Shown: positions 18,310 to 26,230 of the stretch, in pieces
How the letters are laid out: each line of letters opens with the position of its first letter
Numbering within the stretch: position 1 is the stretch's first letter
Origin: Treponema pedis
GTDB taxonomy: Bacteria > Spirochaetota > Spirochaetia > Treponematales > Treponemataceae
DNA: 64,000 bases
Reading direction: 5' to 3'
Assembly (NCBI RefSeq): GCF_017161325.1
Contig: NZ_CP045670.1
Coordinates: forward strand, 1,853,367-1,917,366
Program-made: the position numbers and the translations under genes
The notes under the pieces: generated by a model
Database searches by the model: none
What the model was told of the DNA's origin: nothing
The model's input: the letters and a program-made list of their open reading frames with translations, nothing else

Positions 18310-18772
18310 TTCTGTTTGTGTATCTTTTACGGGTGATGAACCGCCGGGGTTTATCCCTGTAAAAAAGATTGAAAAATTCGTTTTAACCGTTTTAAAAGAC
18401 TTAAAACACGAAAATTGGGATATCTCGATTTTGTTTTGTGATGACGGGTTTATCCGAAATCTAAATAAACAATACAGAAATATCGACTCTCCTACCGACG
18501 TTCTTTCATTTGAACAGGGCGATGAGTATTTTGATGAAAGAAACGAAAAACGTTTTAATGCGGGCGATATAATAATAAGTCTTGAAACCTTGGATTTTCA
18601 TTCAAAAGAATTTGATGTCGGAAAAAACGAAGAATTAAAACGCCTTCTTATTCACGGAATACTTCATTTAAGCGGAATGAATCATTCCGACAATTCTCCC
18701 GAGCAGGAAATGCTGGTACTTCAGGAAAATTTACTGAAAAATTATAATAATACAATTGTATATTTGGAATAA
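18302..18772 (+). CDS. ybeY: rRNA maturation endoribonuclease YbeY
   Basis: A 156-residue zinc-dependent endoribonuclease that helps process 16S rRNA and check ribosomes. The motif HGILHLSGMNH near residue 118 supplies the three zinc-binding histidines; the Asp usually before the last His is Asn here. SPTDVLSF in the middle is the second family mark. ATG 18302 lies inside the end of pgpH (8-base overlap) after AAAGGAAATAA. phoH and ybeY are functional neighbours across bacteria, supporting the operon. Confidence 0.93.
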   Translation: MSNSVCVSFTGDEPPGFIPVKKIEKFVLTVLKDLKHENWDISILFCDDGFIRNLNKQYRNIDSPTDVLSFEQGDEYFDERNEKRFNAGDIIISLETLDFHSKEFDVGKNEELKRLLIHGILHLSGMNHSDNSPEQEMLVLQENLLKNYNNTIVYLE

Positions 18773-18774
18773 AT

Positions 18775-19560
18775 ATGGGACTATTTGACAAATTTAAAAA
18801 GAAACCTAATGTTTCTCAAATTTTAAAAAACGGATTAAACGACGAAAAACGCGATATGATACGCGGTATAGTCGATTTATCGGATACGGCGGTTAAAGAG
18901 GTTATGATACCCAGAATCGACGTGGATTTCCTTTCTCTTGATACACCCGGCAATGAAATTTTGGATAAAATTTCAGAAAGCGGCCATTCCAGATTTCCGG
19001 TTTACGAGGATTCAATCGATAATGTAATAGGAATTCTTTACGTAAAAGATATTTTAAAACTTTTACCGAAAAATGAAAAAATCGATTTAAAAAAAGTCGT
19101 ACGCAAGGCTTTTTTTGTTCCGGAATCGAAACGAATCGACGACCTTTTACGCGAATTTAAAAGACGGCATTTGCATATTGCAATAGCGGTGGATGAATAC
19201 GGCGGAACCTCGGGAATAGTTTGTATGGAAGATATCATTGAGGAAATTGTCGGAGATATTCAAGATGAATTCGATAATGAAGGTGAAGATATAACAAAGA
19301 TAGGGGAGGGTGTTTGGCTTTGTGATGCCAGAATAGACTTGGACGATTTAAAAGAAGCAATCGATGCCGAGGATTTACCCGCAGACGAGTTTGAAACCTT
19401 AGGCGGTTTTGTATTTGATTTATTCGGCAAAATACCGGTAAAATACGAAAAAGCCGTTTGGCAAAATTATGATTTTATCGTACAGGATATGGACGGACAT
19501 AAGGTTAAAACGGTAAAAATAATATTAAACAAAGAAGCTTTAAAGCCCGAAGCGGAATAG
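18775..19560 (+). CDS. tlyC: TlyC/CorC-type CBS-domain protein
   Basis: A 261-residue cytoplasmic protein with two CBS domains (about 50-190; motifs MIPRIDVDFL, SRFPVYED, AVDEYGGTSGIV) and a C-terminal CorC_HlyC domain (about 200-255; LPADEFETLGGF). It lacks the membrane DUF21 domain, so it matches the short HlyC/CorC form. Such proteins affect magnesium or cobalt transport; the hemolysin name in spirochaetes is historical. It begins 2 bases after the ybeY stop, in the same operon. Confidence 0.9.
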   Translation: MGLFDKFKKKPNVSQILKNGLNDEKRDMIRGIVDLSDTAVKEVMIPRIDVDFLSLDTPGNEILDKISESGHSRFPVYEDSIDNVIGILYVKDILKLLPKNEKIDLKKVVRKAFFVPESKRIDDLLREFKRRHLHIAIAVDEYGGTSGIVCMEDIIEEIVGDIQDEFDNEGEDITKIGEGVWLCDARIDLDDLKEAIDAEDLPADEFETLGGFVFDLFGKIPVKYEKAVWQNYDFIVQDMDGHKVKTVKIILNKEALKPEAE

Positions 19561-19609
19561 CCGTACTGCCTTAAAATAATATTAACTTTTCTTAAAAAAG
19601 GAGTATTGA

Positions 19610-20827
19610 ATGAAAAAGAAATTGGGCTGCTTAATTCTTTTGAATATCGGTCTTCTTATTTTTGCACAAACCGAAAAATCACAAAACAGAATAACGGTTA
19701 CGGAGCGGGCGGATTATTCCGTTTATGTAAACGGAAAATATATAGGGCTCGGTTACCGTGAAGCTAAATTTTATCTTCTTGAAACGGAACAACGATATGA
19801 AAATTATTCTGTTTTTAAGTATGAGGGTGAAGCCTTTGTTACCGGTAAAACAAGAAAAAATATGAAAGGTACAGCCCTTCCTGTGGATTCGATTTTACCG
19901 ATTGAATTTACCGTAAATACCGAACCCGAACGTGAAATAGATAATCCTTATCAGCTTGAAGAATTTACAAAGGATTACGGCTATCCCGTATTACGAAGTT
20001 TTCCCGTTTTACCTTTAAAAGATTTTGATTTAATTACTGTAGGAGAAAAATGGACAGGAAAGAGTACAATCGCTGTAAGTCCTAAAGCGGATAAAAAACC
20101 TGTAAGAATCCCCGTATATTCCGAATTTGAATATAAAGGGAAAACCGTTTATAACGGAGAAAACGTATACTATGTTCAAGCCGTTTTCGGAATGCGCTAT
20201 ATGCAAACCGATGAACTTGGGGATAGCGGAATGATAAGGTCGGAAGGAGGGCGTAAGGCCGATATTTATTACGATGAAAACAACCGCTTAATTTTTATAA
20301 GGGAAAAAATAGATGAAGAATTTTTTTATTCCGATAACACAAGCATAAAACATAAGGGCTTTTTATTGCACTTTTATCGGCATTCGGGAAAAATTAAAGG
20401 CGGGGCCGCTTTACAAAAAGCTGAAGCTTTTCCTGAAAAATCTCTTCCTAAAAACGAAAATTTTGATGTAGCGAAAACAAAACGGGGGACGGTCTTAAAT
20501 TTAAAAAATTTAAATTTTATTGCGGATAAGGCCGAGCTTATTTCGGGGGAAGAAAAAAAACTTATGGAAATAGCGGAGATTTTAAAAAATTCCGAAGCGG
20601 ACTTCTTTTTTGTTGAAGGTCATACGGCGGATATCGGAAAAAGCGAAGATGAAAAAAAGCTTTCTTTGGAGCGTGCAAAAACAATAACGGAAATTCTTAT
20701 TAAATCGGGAGTTAGTCCCGAAAAACTGATTTACGGAGGTGCGGGAGGAACAAAACCAATCGCATCAAACGATACGGAAGAGGGAAGGGCAAAAAACAGA
20801 CGCGTGGAAATTACAATTATGGAATAA
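19610..20827 (+). CDS. OmpA-family periplasmic/outer membrane protein
   Basis: A 405-residue exported protein. A signal peptide (residues 1-19, ending LLIFAQ) precedes a spirochaete-type N-terminal domain of unknown fold. The C-terminal 110 residues form an OmpA peptidoglycan-binding domain with VEGHTADIG, LSLERAKTI and EGRAKNRRVEI, the last containing the Asp/Arg-type diaminopimelate-binding region. It probably anchors the envelope to peptidoglycan. ATG 19610 has AAAGGAG. A 49-base gap after tlyC leaves open whether it shares the operon. Confidence 0.88.
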   Translation: MKKKLGCLILLNIGLLIFAQTEKSQNRITVTERADYSVYVNGKYIGLGYREAKFYLLETEQRYENYSVFKYEGEAFVTGKTRKNMKGTALPVDSILPIEFTVNTEPEREIDNPYQLEEFTKDYGYPVLRSFPVLPLKDFDLITVGEKWTGKSTIAVSPKADKKPVRIPVYSEFEYKGKTVYNGENVYYVQAVFGMRYMQTDELGDSGMIRSEGGRKADIYYDENNRLIFIREKIDEEFFYSDNTSIKHKGFLLHFYRHSGKIKGGAALQKAEAFPEKSLPKNENFDVAKTKRGTVLNLKNLNFIADKAELISGEEKKLMEIAEILKNSEADFFFVEGHTADIGKSEDEKKLSLERAKTITEILIKSGVSPEKLIYGGAGGTKPIASNDTEEGRAKNRRVEITIME

Positions 20828-20851
20828 AATATTCTGATTTAAATCGGATTT

Positions 20852-20907
20852 TAAAAAAAAAGCGGTTATTTTCTTTGTATCAAAAACAAAGCAATAGCCG
20901 CCTTTAA
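20852..20907. terminator. Bidirectional terminator between ompA-like gene and efp
   Basis: Imperfect stem GCGGTTATTTTCTTTG with CAAAGCAATAGCCGCC (20862-20902), flanked by an A9 run on the left (a U-tract on the minus strand) and CTTTAAAAATTTT on the right, suiting the two convergent genes. Confidence 0.7.
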
Positions 20908-20922
20908 AAATTTTATAATAAA

Positions 20923-21486
20923 CTAACCGTTTACACGTTCTTGGTATTCGTTTGTTTCGGTATTTACTAAAATTTTTTCGCCCTGTTTAATAAATAAGGG
21001 TACCCTTACAACAAGTCCGGTTTCCGTAACAATAGGTTTCGTTGCACCGGAAACCGTATCGCCTTTTATATAGTTTTCGCTTTGTTCTACAATAAAAATC
21101 ATTTTTGCGGGAATCCTGACGTCAATGGGTTCATTTTCCCAAATTAAAATATCATATTCATCACCTTCGCGCAAATAATATTCTTTTTCGCCTATAGTGT
21201 CGGAAGGAACTGAAATCGAATCGAAGGTTTCCGTGTCCATAAACATAAAATTATCACCGTCTTTATATTGGTACTGGCATTTATGCGTATCCACAGTTGC
21301 ATCTTCAACCGTATCGGCAGTTTTAATTGTCTGCATAAGAACCGAACCGTCGCGAAGGTTTTTCATTTTAACCCGTGCAAAAGCCGCTCCTTTACCGGGA
21401 TTTACGAATTCCCTTTCGACAACCAAATAAGGCGTACCCTTATTTAATAAAACGGTACCTTTAGCTATATCTCCGCCTCTAATCAT
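20923..21486 (-). CDS. efp: Translation elongation factor P
   Basis: A 187-residue EF-P, which rescues ribosomes stalled on proline stretches. All three beta-barrel domains are present. The loop NPGKGAAFAR carries the modifiable lysine K32, and the C-terminal domain has GDTVSGATKPIVTETG. Whether K32 is modified cannot be told; no epmA/epmB or earP lies in the window. ATG 21486 is preceded by AGGTG. It is transcribed alone, convergent with the OmpA-like gene. Confidence 0.96.
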   Translation of the reverse strand: MIRGGDIAKGTVLLNKGTPYLVVEREFVNPGKGAAFARVKMKNLRDGSVLMQTIKTADTVEDATVDTHKCQYQYKDGDNFMFMDTETFDSISVPSDTIGEKEYYLREGDEYDILIWENEPIDVRIPAKMIFIVEQSENYIKGDTVSGATKPIVTETGLVVRVPLFIKQGEKILVNTETNEYQERVNG

Positions 21487-21664
21487 TTTTCACCTCATAA
21501 ATTACAAATTAAGGTAATTATAATATCATTTTTTTATTTTTTTTTCAAGCAAGACGGCATTTAAAAAAAATTGAAAATCTCGTAAATTTATGTTTGACAA
21601 ATTATATTTTATATGTTATCTGTACTATACACTATCTAAGAGATAAATATTATGGAGGATAAAT

Positions 21665-21904
21665 ATGAGAAATAAAGATTCGAATGTTGATGATAGTATC
21701 TTTTCGATTGATAATCCGATCGAAGGAATTAGCGATAGTTTAAGAGATGAAAATACTTGGAATGCAGGTGATGCATCTGTGTATAGTGAGAGAGCTCCAT
21801 GGAATGATCCTCCTTGGGGAATTCGTCCCATTGGAGGTGAGCCTGGATGCTGTAGTGGCGGTGGTTCTGGTTCCATTATTGAAGAATCGGAGATAGTTTT
21901 ATAA
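21665..21904 (+). CDS. Candidate TOMM/RiPP precursor peptide
   Basis: A 79-residue peptide with an acidic leader and a short core rich in Cys, Ser and Gly (GGEPGCCSGGGSGS, residues 57-70) followed by an acidic tail. The layout recalls streptolysin S-like thiazole/oxazole-modified precursors, where Gly-Gly precedes a Cys/Ser/Gly core. A strong GGAGG site at 21655 precedes ATG 21665, and TTGACA at 21594 may be the -35 box. It is followed by a CPBP protease gene and by RRE-like and YcaO-like reading frames. I do not recognise a named family; the RiPP call rests on composition and neighbours. Confidence 0.6.
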   Translation: MRNKDSNVDDSIFSIDNPIEGISDSLRDENTWNAGDASVYSERAPWNDPPWGIRPIGGEPGCCSGGGSGSIIEESEIVL

Positions 21905-21950
21905 TATAAAAAAATCTCAGGTAGTGTATTTTGCTAAAGGAGATTGTTTT

Positions 21951-22823
21951 ATGGATAAAAAAAATATAAAACCTATTTTTGAGATCGTAAGTTTATATGC
22001 TGTATTTGTGTTTTTTGTATATTTTGTAGGTAAATATGTTTCTTATATTGCTTATTATGTTTTTGCGGATCCTTCAAACCGTAGTGAAACATATAAATCT
22101 TATGCATACTTTATTATGAGCATATCTTTATGTCTTATTTTACTTTTTATTTTGTGTCTTTGTAAATTAAAATTAAAAGATGTTATAAAATTTTCTAAAT
22201 TTAATATGAGGCTTATAATAAAATTATTGATTTTTCAATATGCATTTATGTTTATAACAGCTTTTATTTCATGGAATAATCTTGTATCTATTTTTAATGC
22301 AGTTAAATTTTGGTTTGAAGCATTGCAGGGTAAAAGAATTGTGATATATCAAACGATATTTAAATCACAAATTAATATTGATCTTGGAGTTTTTTTTATT
22401 TTATACACAATAATAGTAGGCCCTATAGTTGAAGAGTTATTTTATAGAGAAATTATTTATAATAAATTAAAAAAAATATTGCCGATTAAATTTTCTATCG
22501 GTATAACGGCTGTCCTATATGCATCTTTGCATATTAGAGATTTTACAATTAATATTGATATTGTTTATCTTTTATTTCTCGGTATTTTACTTACGTATTG
22601 TTATGAGAAAACCGAAAATGTTTGGGCATCTATAAGTTTACATGTTATATATAATGGCTTTAATACTATTATTAAATGTTTAAAACAGAATTCTGCAATA
22701 TTGTTGTATCTTGTCATTTTTACTATAGCCCTCATAATCCTGACAATTGATATTATCAAATATCTAAAAAGGAGAAAACAAAATGAAGTACAAACTGATA
22801 CCTTACCTCATGTACAAGAATGA
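21951..22823 (+). CDS. CPBP (CAAX/Abi) family membrane protease
   Basis: A 290-residue integral membrane protein with seven or eight hydrophobic segments. CPBP protease motifs are visible: EELFYRE (E161-E162), a His in SLHIR near 192 and SLHVIYN near 230. In streptolysin-type clusters the related SagE is thought to cut the leader or give immunity. I start at ATG 21951, which has AAAGGAG, rather than an upstream GTG at 21924. It lies 46 bases after the candidate precursor and overlaps the next frame, so it belongs to the same unit. The low GC and distinct codon use suggest acquired DNA. Confidence 0.82.
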   Translation: MDKKNIKPIFEIVSLYAVFVFFVYFVGKYVSYIAYYVFADPSNRSETYKSYAYFIMSISLCLILLFILCLCKLKLKDVIKFSKFNMRLIIKLLIFQYAFMFITAFISWNNLVSIFNAVKFWFEALQGKRIVIYQTIFKSQINIDLGVFFILYTIIVGPIVEELFYREIIYNKLKKILPIKFSIGITAVLYASLHIRDFTINIDIVYLLFLGILLTYCYEKTENVWASISLHVIYNGFNTIIKCLKQNSAILLYLVIFTIALIILTIDIIKYLKRRKQNEVQTDTLPHVQE

Positions 22824-23094
22824 TGAGGTTACCGTTTATCCGGATTAAATATTCCGTATGATATTATCACCTTCGATATCAATACGGTAAGTGCCGAATT
22901 ATTTTTTAATCTTGTTTAATACCGAAGCTATTCTTGATAATTTTAAAATGATACGCCTCATAAATGAAATTATCGAAGACATTACCGCTTTAAATGATTA
23001 TACGGTAAAACTGATAAAACAATTAAATATGAAAACCGGCAAAACCGATTATGATATTGCAATTCCGTGGGAGGTTTGCCCCTGCCATGAATAA
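22783..23094 (+). pseudogene. Small RRE/PqqD-like protein, frame broken twice
   Basis: From ATG 22783 (GGAG upstream) the frame reads MKYKLIPYLMYKNDEV and then stops; restoring one G near 22842 gives GLNIPYDIITFDINTVSAEL, and removing one T from the T6 run near 22900 gives LILFNTEAILDNF to a stop at 23094 (ending WEVCPCHE). The repaired protein of about 103 residues resembles PqqD-like RiPP recognition elements, which bind leader peptides. It overlaps the CPBP gene and the next frame. Either it is a pseudogene or the two lesions are sequence errors. The RRE call is my judgement from the pattern and is tentative. Confidence 0.45.
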
Positions 23095-24134
23095 AGATTT
23101 TATATTAAATTCCATATTAAAATTTCATCAATTAAGTAATCCTTTAAACCCCTTATCAATTGATGAGGAAATTGATATAAATTTATTAAAAAACAATTCC
23201 GAAAATTATTCTAAAATTAATTTAAAAGAGTATTCCATTGAAAAATTACCTAAAATAATTATTGAATTGGATAGTCTTATAAATAATATGCAAAATAAAG
23301 ATTCTTCATATTTCCCCGTTATTTCTTTTTATAATACCGATTTTGTAGAAGTATGTACGCCTTTTCATTTAATATTGGTGCAACGGTTTTTAAAACCGAT
23401 TTAAAAAATATAACTTGTTATAAAAATCTTGATTATGGCAAAGTTTTATTTTTTTGGTATTTATCAAAAGGTAAAAGTTATAAAATAGATAAAAGTATTT
23501 TGCATAAATATGATAACTATAATATTTATTTTAATAATTTTGAATGTTATGAAATAAGTTTATCGGAATCATATTATGTTGTTTTTTTATCAGGGAATTA
23601 AACGACAAAATAGCGTTTTCTTTAAGTTCAGGTAAAAATCTAAATACGGCGATTATTTCAACCTTAAATGAATTACATCAAATGTATTTAAGTCTCCTCA
23701 ACGGCATAATAATAGATGATAGTAAGCCCAAGGATTATTCCGAAACCTATTTATCAATATCGACAGAGCGGATAAAAGATGCCTTTAACTTTGTAAAAAA
23801 GAATTCCGTAAATTATGCCGACCGTATCGAAAAGCGATATATTTCTATAAGTAACGAGGTAAAAATATTAAATCAAAAATATAAAATGAATCCTCTTGTA
23901 TCTTTTTTGCCTCTTAAAGAAACAAAAATAAACAATATTAAGGTGTGTAAATTTTTTGATTTAAACCGGTTTCCGTCTCTTTTACCTAAGACCTTCGATA
24001 AAAAAACTTATGATTTTGTAGAATCGGTTACAGGTAAAACTTTGAATAGACGATGCACCTATATTCCTTTTCCCTTGATACACAATTGGGCGGAAAAGAA
24101 CATATCCTTTCGCAGGGACAAATTCAGCGTCTAG
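23087..24134 (+). pseudogene. Divergent YcaO-like RiPP maturase, frame broken
   Basis: ATG 23087 overlaps the preceding stop. The frame is lost in a T4 run (23362-23365) and again in a T7 run (23582-23588); one more T at each site gives a continuous protein of about 320 residues up to a rearranged end near 24045. The part YYVVFFIREL, then AIISTLNELHQM, matches the order seen in YcaO/SagD cyclodehydratases (a PVV-type strand, then the ALTELxQ helix of the ATP site). YcaO enzymes turn Cys/Ser/Thr into thiazolines or oxazolines. The first YcaO ATP motif (ExxER) is not evident, so the call is moderate. The C-terminus seems replaced by a fused ABC fragment. Confidence 0.5.
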
Positions 24135-24340
24135 CCTTGAGCCGCTGTCTCTTGCAAACCGGCGAGGTTATCTTATTTGATGAGGTGGAAAACGCCCTCG
24201 ATTCGGAAACAAGCCTTGCATTAAACTCTCTTTTATCCGAACTTAAAACGCATAAACTTATTTTAATGATAACGCACCGCTCATCCTATGACAACATAGC
24301 CGACGGAGTGTTTAAAATAGATAAAGCGACACCGAGTTAA
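24047..24340 (+). pseudogene. C-terminal fragment of an ABC exporter ATPase
   Basis: About 95 residues in another frame from the YcaO-like gene: LSQGQIQRLALSR (signature motif), VILFDEVENALD (Walker B and D-loop) and the H-loop MITHRSS. Walker A and all membrane helices are missing, so a deletion has joined this piece to the end of the YcaO-like frame at about 24045. It probably is what remains of the exporter for the RiPP product. Confidence 0.8.
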
Positions 24341-24821
24341 AACTGCCGCCAAAGCGGTAAAGTGGAGATTATAGATATGGGACACTCTAAAAACTTTAGG
24401 TTTTGGGCTTCCAAATAAAAAAGGCACGTTTTTTATCACAGCTTACGTATGAATGCTTTAGCTAAATAATACGTTTAACCTAAAGGAATCACCGTCTCAC
24501 CCGACGGTTATCATTTAAGTTCGCTAAAAAATTTCTTTTAATGTTTTCATACTTTAATCTCGGCTCTTTTTTTCATACGTAAACCGTGAGCTAAAATAAA
24601 ACTTGAATGTTTTAGACAAGTTTTTATAAATTTTGCAAAAATCGTAAAAATATGTATATTATCGGTACGTATGGATTTTAAACGATAAATGTATAAAAAA
24701 AGCATTTTATTTAACAATCTATACTTGTAAATTTTTTAATCTTATGTTATCATAAGTTTATAAATGCGGTATTAAAAATCTTAAAATTAAGAGCTTAATA
24801 TTGCGAAATAAGGAGCAGAAA
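24341..24821. other. Gene-free stretch before gcvT
   Basis: About 480 bases without a credible gene. A short hairpin ACCGTC/GACGGT lies at 24491-24508. I looked for a glycine riboswitch here and see no convincing one. Sequence close to gcvT is AT-rich and probably holds its promoter, but I cannot place the boxes with confidence. Confidence 0.4.
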
Positions 24822-25895
24822 ATGAAAAGAACACCTTACTATGAAACTTTACTTGCCAAAGGCGGAAAGTTTGTCGAATTCGGCGGATATGAAATGCCCA
24901 TTCAATTTGCCGGAATAATAAAGGAACATCTTGCCGTACGGAATAATGTAGGACTTTTTGATGTTTCGCATATGGGCGAGTTTTACATTGAAGGCGATAA
25001 TGCCGAAGTCGCCATTAATCACCTTATTGCCAACGATATACGCGGAATGGCTGATGGAGACGTACGGTATACATTGATGTGTAACGAAAAGGGCGGAATC
25101 GTAGATGACCTTTTGGTTTACCGCTATAATCAAAAGAAATTTTTGCTTGTCGTAAATGCGGGAAACCACGATAAGGATTACGATTGGGTAAAAAATCATC
25201 TTGATAAAAGCGTTAAATTTACAGACCGCTCGCCCGAAATTGCTCAGCTTGCAATTCAGGGGCCGAATGCCGAAAAAGTTGTAAAAAAGTTCATTGATGC
25301 AAAAAATATACCCGAAAAGTACTATACCTTTAAAACCTTTGAATGCCCTAAAGGCGAGGTAGTAGTTTCCCAGACGGGATATACGGGTGAAGCAGGTTAT
25401 GAAATTTACTGTCCCAAAGACTGGGCGGTAGAGCTTTTTAATCAAGTTATGAAAGCCGGGGAAGAATTCGATATTGAGCTTTGCGGTTTAGGCTGTCGCG
25501 ACACGCTCCGTCTTGAAGCCGGAATGCCCTTATACGGACATGAAATGAACGAAGAAACTCTTGCAACGGAGTTAACCTTAAAACCCTTTATCAAACTTGA
25601 AAAAGAAGAGTTTATCGGTAAAGCAGCCTTGGAAGCGAACGAGGCTAAAAAAATCCGAAAAGGTTTTAAAATGATTGACAGAGGTATTGCCCGCGACCAT
25701 GACAAAGTTTTCTTAGGCGATAAGGAAATAGGCGTCGTTACTACGGGAACCTCTTCGCCATGCTTAAAGGTCGGTATCGGTCATATCCGAATCGACAGGG
25801 GCATAAAAGACGAAGAAATCCTTATTGAAGTACGCGGTAAAAAACTTAAAGCGAAAATCGTTCCGACAAGTTTTTTAAAAGAAATTAAAAAATAA
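24822..25895 (+). CDS. gcvT: Glycine cleavage system aminomethyltransferase (T protein)
   Basis: GcvT takes the aminomethyl group from lipoyl-GcvH and passes it to tetrahydrofolate, releasing ammonia. The 357-residue protein shows GGYEMPIQFAG near the start, VSHMGEF and the DGDVRYTLM folate-site region, and GLGCRDTLRLEAGMPLYGHE. I start at ATG 24822 with GGAG 7 bases upstream rather than an upstream non-ATG start. It opens the gcvT-gcvH-gcvPA-gcvPB group, now interrupted by a 2.1-kb insert before gcvH. Confidence 0.96.
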   Translation: MKRTPYYETLLAKGGKFVEFGGYEMPIQFAGIIKEHLAVRNNVGLFDVSHMGEFYIEGDNAEVAINHLIANDIRGMADGDVRYTLMCNEKGGIVDDLLVYRYNQKKFLLVVNAGNHDKDYDWVKNHLDKSVKFTDRSPEIAQLAIQGPNAEKVVKKFIDAKNIPEKYYTFKTFECPKGEVVVSQTGYTGEAGYEIYCPKDWAVELFNQVMKAGEEFDIELCGLGCRDTLRLEAGMPLYGHEMNEETLATELTLKPFIKLEKEEFIGKAALEANEAKKIRKGFKMIDRGIARDHDKVFLGDKEIGVVTTGTSSPCLKVGIGHIRIDRGIKDEEILIEVRGKKLKAKIVPTSFLKEIKK

Positions 25896-26210
25896 TGGTG
25901 AGCGGCAAGGTTAGGGTTTGGAATTATACTATACGGCTTTAATTAAGATTTGTGCTCAAAGCTGCAGCACCTCTTTTACTTTACGCCTTTCCCTTGCATT
26001 ACCCGCTCGCAAAAGTGTACCCTCAAACCTTTTGGATAGACGGGGTTCTTAGGGGCGGAGTCCCTAAGCAGCGTTGAAAGGAGAGAGGGGGTATAAGGGG
26101 GAGAGAGAAAACACTTGCTCTGAACAAGTTGTCCTCTTTCCCCCTTGGAAAGTCGGTTTTTTCAAAGTTTTTAATAAAAAACTTACAACATAAAATAATA
26201 GGAGTTGTTT
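25896..26210. other. Spacer after gcvT with a long hairpin
   Basis: No gene is visible in these 315 bases. The stretch GCGGAGTCCCTAAGCAG near 26055 resembles GCGGAGCCCTTAAGCAA near 28228, after the inserted genes, so the duplication around the insert is longer than the perfect 78 bp. A hairpin is at 26095-26146, and the 78-bp repeat begins at 26153. Confidence 0.5.
26095..26146. other. Long hairpin before repeat copy 1
   Basis: AAGGGGGAGAGAG (26095-26107) pairs with CTCTTTCCCCCTT (26134-26146) through 13 bp with one wobble; inside, ACTTG pairs with CAAGT. It stands 6 bases before the 78-bp repeat, the same place as the hairpin at 28247-28293 before copy 2. Confidence 0.65.
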
Positions 26211-26230
26211 ATGGAAATTAGAGAAGATTT
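26153..26230 (+). repeat. 78-bp direct repeat, copy 1
   Basis: Identical over 78 bases to 28302-28379. It includes the ribosome site (AGGAG), ATG and first codons of gcvH, so a second copy of the gcvH translation start now drives the inserted lipoprotein gene. Confidence 0.95.

Noticed and set aside
24341-24821. Possible glycine riboswitch before gcvT
   Set aside because: I could not find the paired aptamer core or a terminator/anti-terminator; the only hairpin (24491-24508) is short.
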